6,688 bases of DNA from Deltaproteobacteria bacterium (GCA_020346205.1 CP070776.1:89358-96045); one strand, 5' to 3'. Shown: positions 1-6,582, numbered from the stretch's first letter. Numbers and translations are program-made. The notes: generated by a model not told the origin, from the letters alone.

Positions 1-270
1 TACGAAAGCCTTGACAACCGTATAAAAACACACACTTTTCACTTAATTGTGGTTTTTTTGACACATATAATCCTGGTTTCTCCAAGCATAACTCACAAAT
101 TTTTCGCGCCTTCTAAGTCTTTAATATATTAACATTTTTTTAAAATAGTTTACTTAAATATGCATAGAACAACAAAATGGTATATTTTTTGCAAAATAAC
201 ATATGATACACATGTGATTATTGTATAAATAATAAGGAAAATAGAACGTAACAGTTTAGGAAATATAATA
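1..270. other. AT-rich non-coding leader upstream of lpxC
   Basis: No gene can be assigned here. The stretch is very AT-rich, with runs of T at 53-59 and 134-140 and a perfect 12-base AT palindrome TTAATATATTAA at 121-132. An 8-base palindrome CACATGTG lies at 209-216. Frame 1 on the + strand is open from the window edge to a TAA at 130-132. Frame 2 closes at a TAA at 23-25. Either could be the tail of an upstream gene, but neither tail is recognisable. Several -10-like hexamers occur (TATAAT 66-71, TAAAAT 141-146, TATGAT 202-207, TATAAA 224-229), none with a convincing -35 partner. The most specific promoter-like match is a sigma-54 type element at 178-193, listed separately. The ribosome binding site TAGGAAA for lpxC is at 257-263. 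Confidence 0.6.
178..193 (+). promoter_or_regulatory. Candidate sigma-54 (-24/-12) promoter for lpxC
   Basis: The 16-base string TGGTATATTTTTTGCA fits the sigma-54 layout TGG-N8-TTGCA. The GG (179-180) and GC (191-192) doublets are exactly 12 bases apart, as the -24/-12 geometry requires. The -12 half is a perfect TTGCA; the -24 half keeps TGG but only one of the next four consensus bases. Transcription would start near 204, giving a leader of about 67 bases before the lpxC ATG. The region is AT-rich, so part of the match could be chance, and a housekeeping-sigma promoter nearby is not excluded. Confidence 0.3.
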
Positions 271-1272
271 ATGAAAACTTTCTCTCAAATTAGCCCTTAC
301 CAGAACACCATCAGAAAGACGGTGCACAGCAGCGGCGTTGGTCTGCATTCCGGTAACAGGATAAACATGACTCTGAACCCTGCTGGAGCGAATACAGGTA
401 TCCGCTTTGTCCGTAAAGACCTTGGTACCAATTCTCCTGTTCCGGCCTTCATGAACCGTGTAGTTGACACCACCATGGCGACAACGATCTCTGAAGGTGA
501 TGCAACTATAGCCACTACTGAGCATCTGCTTGCCGCAATTAATGGCCTTTCCATTGATAATATCATCATCGAAGTAGATGGCCCTGAAGTACCGATTATG
601 GATGGCAGTTCTGCCCCCTTTGTCGATCTTCTCCTTGAAGCAGGCATACGGCAGCAGAAAAGCTATAGAAGGATGGTAAAAATTACACGGGAGATCTCTT
701 TTCGTGACGGAGACAGGCATATTAGCATTTTCCCTTATGATGGCTTCAAGGTTACTGCCGAAATTAACTTCAAACATGACACCATTAAACGGCAGGTATA
801 TTCTGCAGCTGTAACACCCAAAAAGTTTGTTACCGAAATATCCAGAGCAAGAACCTTCGGTTTTTTAGAAGATGTCGAAAAATTACAGGAAAATGGCTTG
901 GCACTTGGCGCTTCGCTTGATAACGCAGTTGGCATGGACCAAAACGGTGTTTTAAACAAGGAAGGCTTACGCTATGATAACGAATTTGTGCGTCATAAAA
1001 TAGTAGATATAATTGGCGACATGACCCTTCTTGGGTGCCCGGTCCTTGGTCATATTGTGGCATACAAATCAGGACACAGTCAGCACCTCAAGCTGATGGA
1101 AGCAATTGCAGCTAATCCTGATGCCTGGGAATTCGTTGAATTGAAGAAAGACGGTCAGCTTTCAGTACTGAACAAAGTTGTCTCCAGGACTAAGGAAGCA
1201 GGCAATCGCCTTCTCCCGATCCTGGCACCGGTTACAACCAAAAGACCTGTTTCTGCCCGGAAAGTTTTATAA
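271..1272 (+). CDS. lpxC: UDP-3-O-acyl-N-acetylglucosamine deacetylase (LpxC)
   Basis: This zinc enzyme removes the N-acetyl group from UDP-3-O-acyl-GlcNAc, the committed step of lipid A synthesis in the cytoplasm. The 333-residue protein has the full two-domain LpxC layout. The N-terminal domain shows SGVGLHSG (about 21-28), and EHLLAA carries Glu84 (catalytic base) and His85 (zinc ligand). The second domain shows ARTFGF (193-198) and RHKIVDIIGD (241-250), with His242 and Asp246 as the other zinc ligands and Lys243 in the active site. His269 in KSGHSQH matches the E. coli catalytic His265. All key residues are present. About ten extra residues precede the usual LpxC start, but the ATG at 271 has a good Shine-Dalgarno sequence (TAGGAAA, 257-263, AGGA nine bases away), so this start is preferred. 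The gene appears monocistronic: a strong terminator follows within 30 bases. Confidence 0.97.
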   Translation: MKTFSQISPYQNTIRKTVHSSGVGLHSGNRINMTLNPAGANTGIRFVRKDLGTNSPVPAFMNRVVDTTMATTISEGDATIATTEHLLAAINGLSIDNIIIEVDGPEVPIMDGSSAPFVDLLLEAGIRQQKSYRRMVKITREISFRDGDRHISIFPYDGFKVTAEINFKHDTIKRQVYSAAVTPKKFVTEISRARTFGFLEDVEKLQENGLALGASLDNAVGMDQNGVLNKEGLRYDNEFVRHKIVDIIGDMTLLGCPVLGHIVAYKSGHSQHLKLMEAIAANPDAWEFVELKKDGQLSVLNKVVSRTKEAGNRLLPILAPVTTKRPVSARKVL

Positions 1273-1298
1273 AGTATCAAACTCACAAGTACACTGAA

Positions 1299-1335
1299 AA
1301 GCCTGTTGGCCGCTAAGCGCCAACAGGCTTTTTTT
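1299..1335 (+). terminator. Intrinsic terminator of lpxC
   Basis: GCCTGTTGGC (1301-1310) pairs perfectly with GCCAACAGGC (1319-1328). The loop is eight bases, and an inner CGC/GCG (1311-1313 with 1317-1319) gives an alternative tighter top. Seven T residues follow directly (1329-1335), and AA at 1299-1300 can extend the stem against the first two. This is a classic rho-independent terminator ending the lpxC transcript, so proC needs its own promoter. Confidence 0.92.
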
Positions 1336-1520
1336 ATGCAAGCTAAAAAGTATCTCAATTATCAACTGAATTCTATGGCAACTGCCAATCGTGAATGTAT
1401 ATCCACTGTAGAGTTTTTTTATATGGTTGACAAACCAGTTGTAAAAAATGCAGCAATAAGAAAAAATAACTGTTATCAGTCTTTCATATTATTTTAATGT
1501 TACCTTAATGGAGAATATTT
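1336..1520. other. Intergenic region upstream of proC, promoter not resolved
   Basis: AT-rich DNA between the lpxC terminator and proC, expected to hold the proC-nadK promoter. A perfect -35 hexamer TTGACA lies at 1427-1432, but no good -10 sits 16-18 bases downstream; CAATAA at 1454-1459 is 21 bases away. TATTAT at 1487-1492 is a reasonable -10 without a clear -35. Short operator-like symmetries are present: TGGCA-AC-TGCCA (1376-1387), TGGTT-GACA-AACCA (1424-1437, over the TTGACA) and ATAAC-T-GTTAT (1466-1476). The proC ribosome binding site TGGAGA is at 1509-1514, six bases before the ATG. No coding sequence is credible here. Confidence 0.4.
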
Positions 1521-2342
1521 ATGACGTTGCAAGGCAAGCTGGGCTTTATAGGCGGAGGCAGAATGGGAGAAGCCCTGATCCAGGGAATTCTCAAATCAGG
1601 TATTACTGCTGCTGAAAATATACTGGTAACAGACCCTGTTGCTGAAAGAAGAGTTTTCCTGCAAAATACATATGCCGTTAAAGCTTTTGATAGCAGTGAT
1701 GATACTGCTATCTGGTCTGAGTGCAGGACAGTGATCCTTGCAGTCAAACCCCAGATAATGAAAGATGTGCTCCTGGGAGCAAAAGATAGAATCAATGATT
1801 CGCACCTGCTCATATCTATTGCTGCAGGTATTCAGTCTTCATTTATTGATGTAAACCTTGCAGGATGTAATTGCAGGATCATAAGGGTCATGCCCAACAC
1901 GCCGGCTTTTGTTCTTGAGGCTGCATCAGCTTTGAGTCAAGGTCCAAGGGCCACTCAGGATGACCTAAACACTGCGGCCACAATCTTCAACTCCATTGGC
2001 AAAAGCATTATTCTCGAAGAAAAATATTTTGATGCAGTAACAGGTTTAAGCGGCAGTGGTCCTGCTTATGTGTTCACCTTTATTGAAGCTTTAATAGATG
2101 CTGGATTAAAGGTCGGTTTAAACAGGCCGGATGCTGAACTTCTTGTTATGCAGACTGTATTGGGCTCAATCAAGCTAGCCATGAGCAGCAAAGAACATCC
2201 GGCCCAATTGCGTGCCATGGTTACCTCTCCCGGCGGCACCACTATTGCAGGCCTCCACGAACTGGAAGCAGCCGGTTTCAACGGCATAATCATGGATGCG
2301 GTTGAAGCTGCAACGGAAAGATCCAAAGAGCTTGGAAAATGA
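1521..2342 (+). CDS. proC: Pyrroline-5-carboxylate reductase (ProC)
   Basis: Catalyses the last step of proline synthesis, reducing 1-pyrroline-5-carboxylate to L-proline with NAD(P)H in the cytosol. The 273-residue length is typical. A Rossmann nucleotide-binding fold opens the protein with GFIGGGRMGEAL (8-19). It is followed by AVKPQ (74-78) and RVMPNTPA (122-129), both characteristic of the family. The C-terminal dimerisation and substrate domain carries DAVTGLSGSGPAYVF (171-185) and the family signature VTSPGGTTIAGLHELE (234-249). No key motif is missing. The ATG is supported by TGGAGA at 1509-1514. The TGA stop overlaps the start of nadK in an ATGA arrangement, so the two genes are almost certainly co-transcribed and translationally coupled. 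No other proline-pathway gene (proA, proB) is in the window. Confidence 0.96.
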   Translation: MTLQGKLGFIGGGRMGEALIQGILKSGITAAENILVTDPVAERRVFLQNTYAVKAFDSSDDTAIWSECRTVILAVKPQIMKDVLLGAKDRINDSHLLISIAAGIQSSFIDVNLAGCNCRIIRVMPNTPAFVLEAASALSQGPRATQDDLNTAATIFNSIGKSIILEEKYFDAVTGLSGSGPAYVFTFIEALIDAGLKVGLNRPDAELLVMQTVLGSIKLAMSSKEHPAQLRAMVTSPGGTTIAGLHELEAAGFNGIIMDAVEAATERSKELGK

Positions 2343-3190
2343 AAATCAGAAAAGCTGGCATCATCTTAAAAAAAGGTTTCAAAAAGCCTCGCAGGATTGG
2401 TGAGGAAATTATCAACTGGCTCGCTGATCAAGGAGTTGAAACGGTAGTTGACCAGGTCACAAAGGATCTGGATATCCTCATCATCCTGGGTGGAGACGGC
2501 ACACTGCTGCATATAGCAGACCAGGCAAGCAGGCTTGAAATACCAGTCATGGGCATCAACCTCGGCGGACTGGGTTTTCTTACAGCTGTATCTGCCAAAG
2601 AGCGCTTTGAAGCCCTGGAGTTGCTTCTTCAGGGAGAAATGATGGTTGAAAAAAGGATGCTCCTTAAAACCAGGATGATTGATGGATCTGACGCTGAGGC
2701 CTTATCAGACTCTTACCTGTATGCACTCAATGACGTTGTTATAAGCAAGGGAGATGTCGACCAGATAGTAAAAATGAGAACATGGTCCGATCAGGAGTTC
2801 ATTACGACCTACAGGGCTGATGGCCTTATTTTCTCAACTCCGACTGGCTCAACCGCCTATAACCTTTCATCAGGCGGCCCAATTGTCCAGCCCGGGCTGC
2901 CATGTATCCTTGTTACCCCTATCTGCCCATTCATGCTTGAAAGCAGGCCTGTCCTGCTATCGCCAGATGTAACCCTTGTAACACAACTGGCAGGAAAGGC
3001 AGACAACGTTAAAGTCATCGTGGATGGACGTTTTACATGGAAAATGCTGGAGAATTCCCGGCTGGAAGTAAAGACAGCAAGCAAGCCCCTGCATCTTATC
3101 AGTATGCCCAAGAAAGGCTATTTTGAGATCCTGCGCAACAAACTCAACTGGGGCGGCACAAGCAATAAAGTTCCCCTGTTCCCTAAATAA
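2339..3190 (+). CDS. nadK: NAD kinase (ATP/polyphosphate-NAD kinase family)
   Basis: Phosphorylates NAD to NADP, the only known route to NADP(H). The 283-residue protein has the family motifs in order: GGDGT (51-55) with the catalytic Asp53, NLGGLGFL (74-81), LND (130-132), YRADG (158-162), TPTGSTAY (167-174), GGPIV (179-183) and the C-terminal YFEILRNKLNWGG (261-273). Two positions look unusual. The conserved His of the P-H-T-L-S-x-R-P segment (His223 in E. coli) is Phe198 here, in PICPFMLESRP, and the stretch after GGPIV reads QP rather than the frequent HP. The segment before GGDGT is rather short. Catalytic residues are intact, so activity is expected. The start overlaps the proC stop by four bases; AAAGAG at 2325-2330, inside proC, can serve as ribosome binding site. 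The gene converges with the response regulator gene, 16 bases between stops. Confidence 0.95.
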   Translation: MKIRKAGIILKKGFKKPRRIGEEIINWLADQGVETVVDQVTKDLDILIILGGDGTLLHIADQASRLEIPVMGINLGGLGFLTAVSAKERFEALELLLQGEMMVEKRMLLKTRMIDGSDAEALSDSYLYALNDVVISKGDVDQIVKMRTWSDQEFITTYRADGLIFSTPTGSTAYNLSSGGPIVQPGLPCILVTPICPFMLESRPVLLSPDVTLVTQLAGKADNVKVIVDGRFTWKMLENSRLEVKTASKPLHLISMPKKGYFEILRNKLNWGGTSNKVPLFPK

Positions 3191-3206
3191 GAAACAGGTC
3201 CGTATT

Positions 3207-4592
3207 CTACTTCTTCTGCAATTGATACTTTTTCATCTTATATTGCAGAAGGCTCTTGGTAATCCCGAGGCTTTCCGCTGCCCTTGCCTGGACAAAATTA
3301 GCCCCCTCTAAGGCACGTTTTACCATCTGCTCCTCTACACCACTCAAAACTTCAGGAAGAGGGAGATTTGACGGGATAAATTTTTCAAAATCAACATCCG
3401 GAGACCAGTTTGCTTCCTTTTTGCTTCCGGCAACATCAGGATGAACATCTTCTGTCTGGATGACATCGCCGCTACAGAGAATTGCAGCACGTTCTATAGT
3501 GTTTTCAAGTTCGCGCACATTGCCCTCCCATGGAAGGCCTACCAGATAACGCAATGCTTCCCCGGAAATTTTCAGATTAGGTTTATTGAGCATCTCGGAA
3601 AATTTATTGATAAAATGATCTGTCAACATGGGAATATCATCTGCTCTTTCCCTCAGGGGCGGCAGATGGAGATGGAGTACATTCAAACGGTAATACAGGT
3701 CTTCACGGAACCGCCCTTCATCAACTTCACCCTTCAGTTCCCTGTTTGTGGCGGTAATTATCCTGACATCTACTTTTATAGGCCGCGTGCCGCCTACCCT
3801 CTCAAAACTCCTTTCCTGCAGGACCCGTAATAATTTTGCCTGCAGAGGTAGCTGAATATCTCCTATTTCATCAAGAAACAGTGTGCCTGAATCTGCAAGT
3901 TCAAACCTGCCTTTACGCATGGAAGTAGCCCCGGTAAAGGCACCGCGTTCATGTCCAAACAACTCGCTTTCAAGAAGGTTTTCAGGCAGAGCTGCACAGT
4001 TGACAGATATAAAGGGCGACTTCTCCCGGGGACTGTTTATATGAATTGCCCGGGCAACCAGTTCCTTGCCTGTGCCGCTTTCACCGGTAATCAGGACGGA
4101 TGCTGGAGTTGGTGCAACCTTTTCTATAAGCTGGTAAATTTCCTGCATCCTGGCATTTTTACCAACAATACTGGCAAAGCCGTACCTGACCCTTGCCTCA
4201 TCACGCAACCGCAGATTTTCACGAAGAAGTGAGTAATGCTCGATTGCCTTTCTGATGTTTAACAACAGTTCCTCGTTGTTAAAAGGTTTGGCAAGATAGT
4301 TGTAAGCGCCTGCCTTCATTGCTACCACTGCTTTTTCCACCTCACCGAAAGCAGTGATCATAATTACAGGCAGGTCTTTATTGTAAGATTTAACAGCCTT
4401 TAAAAGCTCCAATCCGTCCATACCCGGCATGCGCATGTCAGTAATGACAAGGTCAAGGTCGGTATCCTGTGCAATCTTTAATCCATCTTCCCCTTTTTGA
4501 GCGGTCATGACCTCAAAGCCTTCCTCTTTAAGAAGCTCTGAAAGCACTACCAGATAATTAGGTTCATCATCAACAACCAGAATGGTATTCAT
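3207..4592 (-). CDS. Sigma-54-dependent NtrC-family response regulator
   Basis: A two-component transcription activator of 461 residues that would drive RNA polymerase carrying sigma-54 after phosphorylation. The receiver domain (about 1-118) has Asp8/Asp9, phospho-acceptor Asp52, Thr80 and Lys102. A helical linker (about 118-140) leads to the AAA+ domain (about 141-380): Walker A GESGTGKE (170-177), the sigma-54 contact loop GAFTGA (217-222), Walker [11 protein letters not shown] (236-245), sensor I Asn283, arginine-finger region FREDLYYR (295-302) and sensor [10 protein letters not shown] (355-362). A Fis-type helix-turn-helix ends the protein (about 420-458, with [19 protein letters not shown]). 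All motifs needed for sigma-54 activation are intact. The ATG has AAGGAAG (4601-4607) eight bases upstream. No histidine kinase lies in the window, so the partner and target genes are unknown. The PHP gene is 69 bases upstream on the same strand and may share the transcript. Confidence 0.95.
   Translation of the reverse strand: MNTILVVDDEPNYLVVLSELLKEEGFEVMTAQKGEDGLKIAQDTDLDLVITDMRMPGMDGLELLKAVKSYNKDLPVIMITAFGEVEKAVVAMKAGAYNYLAKPFNNEELLLNIRKAIEHYSLLRENLRLRDEARVRYGFASIVGKNARMQEIYQLIEKVAPTPASVLITGESGTGKELVARAIHINSPREKSPFISVNCAALPENLLESELFGHERGAFTGATSMRKGRFELADSGTLFLDEIGDIQLPLQAKLLRVLQERSFERVGGTRPIKVDVRIITATNRELKGEVDEGRFREDLYYRLNVLHLHLPPLRERADDIPMLTDHFINKFSEMLNKPNLKISGEALRYLVGLPWEGNVRELENTIERAAILCSGDVIQTEDVHPDVAGSKKEANWSPDVDFEKFIPSNLPLPEVLSGVEEQMVKRALEGANFVQARAAESLGITKSLLQYKMKKYQLQKK
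3213..3251. repeat. 10-base inverted repeat at the convergent gene ends
   Basis: CTTCTGCAAT (3213-3222) is perfectly complementary to ATTGCAGAAG (3242-3251), with 19 bases between. It lies in the last codons of the response regulator gene, ending four bases before its stop, and 23 bases past the nadK stop. On the coding strand it encodes the LLQ and LQK parts of the C-terminal tail. It could form a hairpin in either convergent transcript and slow or protect its 3' end. No T-run follows on either strand, so it is not a standard intrinsic terminator. It may be a by-product of the repeated Leu-Gln-Lys codons. Confidence 0.35.
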
Positions 4593-4661
4593 GACTCTGT
4601 CTTCCTTAAATAAAAACTTTACAATTTAGCCTTACTCTGACGAGGTGATAGTAATACAAAT

Positions 4662-5519
4662 TTATATTTCTCTGGCATTTTTTTTCATTGCGGCAACAAT
4701 ATCGTATGGCACGTGGGTTTTTCGCAACCACTCGTCAGTATTACTTCCCGATCGCTCCATATCATGAAAATCACTGCCTCCAGTTATAAACAGGTCCAAT
4801 TCATCAGCCATCTTCAGAAGGGCTTTCACTATTTTTGAGCTATGAGACGGATAATAAACTTCAACACCCTCAAGGCCTACACTACAAAGATCTTTAAGCA
4901 ATTGAGGGATTGAACGTAGAGTGGGATCAAGACTCGAGGGATGCGCTAATACAGCAATACCTCCTGCTTCCCGTATCATGGCAATAGCATCATGGGCAGA
5001 AAACCTGAATCGTTCGGCATATGCAGCGGCACCCCTGCGAAGATAATGCTTGAATGCCAGGTCAATTGTTTTTGTCACCCCCTTATCAACCAACAACCGG
5101 GCAATATGTGGACGCCCGGTCTGGCCATATTCGGAGTAGTGGAGTAATTCCCTGGAATCAACCTTTATACCGAGCCTGTTAAGGTTTTCCATGATCCTGG
5201 CATTTCTTGTTTCTCTCCCATTCTGCAACAGTTGTAAACGGTTATTAAACTGTCGATCTTCATGATTGAAACAATAGCCAAGTATGTGCATTGAGGTATC
5301 GCCATGCCAGGAGCTTATTTCTATCCCGGGGAACACCTCAATCCCCTTTTCGCTGCCCCGTTGCACAGCCTCATCAGTACCGGCAGCAGTATCATGGTCA
5401 GTTATGGAAATGGCGGATAAACCTTGCGACTCAGCAAGATCTACTATTTCTGCCGGTTTGAGCATGCCGTCTGAAAAGGTTGAATGAATATGCAGGTCAA
5501 TTACTGAAGATAAAATCAT
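4662..5519 (-). CDS. PHP-domain metal-dependent phosphoesterase (TrpH/YciV-like)
   Basis: A soluble 285-residue phosphoesterase of the PHP superfamily. Known relatives of this shape hydrolyse 3',5'-nucleoside bisphosphates or act as 5'-3' exonucleases on short RNA; the substrate here is not proven. Metal-site motifs appear in order: DLHIHSTFSDG (8-18; His10, His12, Asp17), ITDHDT (39-44; Asp41, His42), GIEIS (65-69; Glu67), HILGY (78-82; His78), AHPSS (192-196; His193) and GGSDFH (247-252; Asp250, His252). GRPHIA (135-140), in the family's small insertion domain (about 100-185), is typical of the TrpH group rather than of histidinol phosphatases. The ATG is followed at once by the first motif. 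An in-frame TAG TAG lies two codons upstream, so the start is fixed despite no clear Shine-Dalgarno sequence. The gene is divergent from the HD gene and 69 bases upstream of the response regulator gene. Confidence 0.9.
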   Translation of the reverse strand: MILSSVIDLHIHSTFSDGMLKPAEIVDLAESQGLSAISITDHDTAAGTDEAVQRGSEKGIEVFPGIEISSWHGDTSMHILGYCFNHEDRQFNNRLQLLQNGRETRNARIMENLNRLGIKVDSRELLHYSEYGQTGRPHIARLLVDKGVTKTIDLAFKHYLRRGAAAYAERFRFSAHDAIAMIREAGGIAVLAHPSSLDPTLRSIPQLLKDLCSVGLEGVEVYYPSHSSKIVKALLKMADELDLFITGGSDFHDMERSGSNTDEWLRKTHVPYDIVAAMKKNAREI

Positions 5520-5546
5520 GCGCTACTATATCGAACTTCTGTTAAA

Positions 5547-5573
5547 AGTACATCATAAAGGTTATAATGTACT
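5547..5573. promoter_or_regulatory. 27-base near-perfect palindrome with a -10-like hexamer on each strand
   Basis: AGTACATCATAA (5547-5558) and TTATAATGTACT (5562-5573) are inverted repeats around the three bases AGG, with 11 of 12 positions pairing (mismatch 5554/5566). The right arm contains a perfect + strand TATAAT (5563-5568). The left arm contains the symmetric - strand TATGAT (5552-5557). These would start transcripts near 5575 toward the HD gene and near 5545 toward the PHP gene. The -35 regions (about 5540-5545 and 5575-5580) are poor matches. The outer 7-mers AGTACAT and ATGTACT are centred 20 bases apart, about two helical turns, as expected for a dimeric repressor. It may therefore be a divergent promoter, an operator, or both. 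Confidence 0.5.
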
Positions 5574-5648
5574 GAATTCAGGCATAATAATTGCTTTATT
5601 ACTATGAAAAGAATATGTAAATAAATACCTGGATTTGGTAGCAGCTAC

Positions 5649-5671
5649 AAGTTTTTTAGAATAAAAAACTT
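5649..5671. repeat. AT-rich 10-base perfect hairpin before the HD gene
   Basis: AAGTTTTTTA (5649-5658) and TAAAAAACTT (5662-5671) are perfect inverted repeats around GAA, ending 17 bases before the ATG of the HD gene. With one G-C pair the RNA stem would be weak. No T-run follows on either strand, so it is not an intrinsic terminator. Possible roles are a protein-binding site or a leader structure affecting translation; the function is unknown. Confidence 0.45.
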
Positions 5672-5688
5672 AAAGTTAAATTGGTGTC

Positions 5689-6576
5689 ATGGCTATAAAA
5701 CTATACGATCTGACAAATATTAAATCTCCCAGCGGAACATTTTCTGAGATAGTAAAAATATTGTCATTGATAGATCCGGATTACAATACTTCGCAATTCG
5801 AAATGGCTTATAATGACATTATTTGTCTTTTTAACGGTGAATATCCGGGATACCGTGCCAGTAATACAAAATATCACAACCTGGAACACACCTGCGCAGT
5901 CACCCTTGCAGTAACGAGACTTATTCATGGTTTACATGTCCAGGGAAATAACTTTTCTTCCCGGGTGATAGAGCTTGGCCTTATCAGCTCCCTGTTCCAT
6001 GACACAGGCCTGATCCAGAAAACTGAAGAGGATGAAGGTACTGGCGCCAAGTATACTATCGGCCATGAAGAACGCTCCATAGAGCTCATGGGAAATTACC
6101 TTGCTTCAAATGACTTTTCTACAGAGGATATAACCGACTGTCGTCACATTATCATGTGTACAATTCTTACACTGCCTTTTGAGGAAATACCTTTCAAATC
6201 GGATGAAATCGGGACAATTGGCAGAATTCTGGGATCAGCAGACCTGATTGCCCAGATGGCGGACAGGAACTACCTGGAAAAACTTCCCTTGCTTTTCCTG
6301 GAGTTTGAAGAGGCCAAAATGCCTGGCTTTGAAACTCCTCTTGAACTTTTCAAGAAAACTGAGGAATTCTATCATTCGGTGGCAAGAACAAGACTTGCAA
6401 AGGAAATGGGCGACGTTTCAGCTGCTGCCCTGTTTCATTTCAAGGAACGCTGGGATATTGATCGTGACCTTTATGCTGAATCTATTACGAACAATTTAAA
6501 ATATATGAAGGAAATCTATGAAGACTGCAATGAAAGCTTTGATTGTTTGTTGAAAAGGATTCGTCGAAAAAACTGA
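5689..6576 (+). CDS. HD-domain phosphohydrolase with PDE-like active-site motifs
   Basis: A soluble 295-residue protein with no signal peptide or membrane segment. YHNLEHTCAV (62-71) resembles the YHNxxHAxDV signature of class I cyclic-nucleotide phosphodiesterases, where the first His is the catalytic acid and the second a metal ligand (here His63 and His67). LFHDTGLI (102-109) supplies the HD pair His104/Asp105, and GSADLIAQMADR (182-193) supplies the likely last metal ligand Asp185. A GTGAKYTIGHEERS segment (117-130) adds His126/Glu127. The protein is thus probably a metal-dependent phosphohydrolase or phosphodiesterase; the substrate cannot be read from the sequence. The spacing from Asp105 to Asp185 is shorter than in eukaryotic PDEs. 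The start is fixed by an in-frame TAA at 5677-5679; only a weak GGTG (5683-5686) precedes the ATG. Divergent from the PHP gene. Confidence 0.8.
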   Translation: MAIKLYDLTNIKSPSGTFSEIVKILSLIDPDYNTSQFEMAYNDIICLFNGEYPGYRASNTKYHNLEHTCAVTLAVTRLIHGLHVQGNNFSSRVIELGLISSLFHDTGLIQKTEEDEGTGAKYTIGHEERSIELMGNYLASNDFSTEDITDCRHIIMCTILTLPFEEIPFKSDEIGTIGRILGSADLIAQMADRNYLEKLPLLFLEFEEAKMPGFETPLELFKKTEEFYHSVARTRLAKEMGDVSAAALFHFKERWDIDRDLYAESITNNLKYMKEIYEDCNESFDCLLKRIRRKN

Positions 6577-6582
6577 CCCATT

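Noticed and set aside
58..71. TTGACA (58-63) and TATAAT (66-71) as a sigma-70 promoter
   Set aside because: The two hexamers are separated by only two bases instead of 16-18, so they cannot act together. TATAAT alone has only a poor -35 (TTAATT, 43-48).
1..132. Open + strand frame 1 from the left edge to TAA at 130-132
   Set aside because: 43 codons of AT-rich sequence with no recognisable motif; another frame ends at 23-25 equally plausibly, so no gene tail can be assigned.
256..777. Long open frame on the - strand (173 codons) opposite lpxC
   Set aside because: It lies almost entirely antisense to the well-supported lpxC gene, resembles no family, and has a composition expected from the reverse of a coding frame.
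1427..1459. TTGACA (1427-1432) with CAATAA (1454-1459) as the proC promoter
   Set aside because: The 21-base spacer is too long for a standard promoter and the -10 is weak; kept only as a remark in the intergenic entry.
1306..1497. 63-codon + strand frame between lpxC and proC
   Set aside because: Its start lies inside the lpxC terminator hairpin and T-run, there is no ribosome binding site, and the product resembles nothing known.
3175..3198. CCTGTT/AACAGG inverted repeat across the nadK stop as a terminator
   Set aside because: The stem is only six pairs with a 12-base loop, and no T-run follows on either strand.
4707..4724. TGGCACG followed by a T-run and GC, resembling a sigma-54 promoter
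   Set aside because: The -24 half is perfect, but the GC doublet is three bases too far for -24/-12 spacing, and it lies inside the PHP coding sequence.
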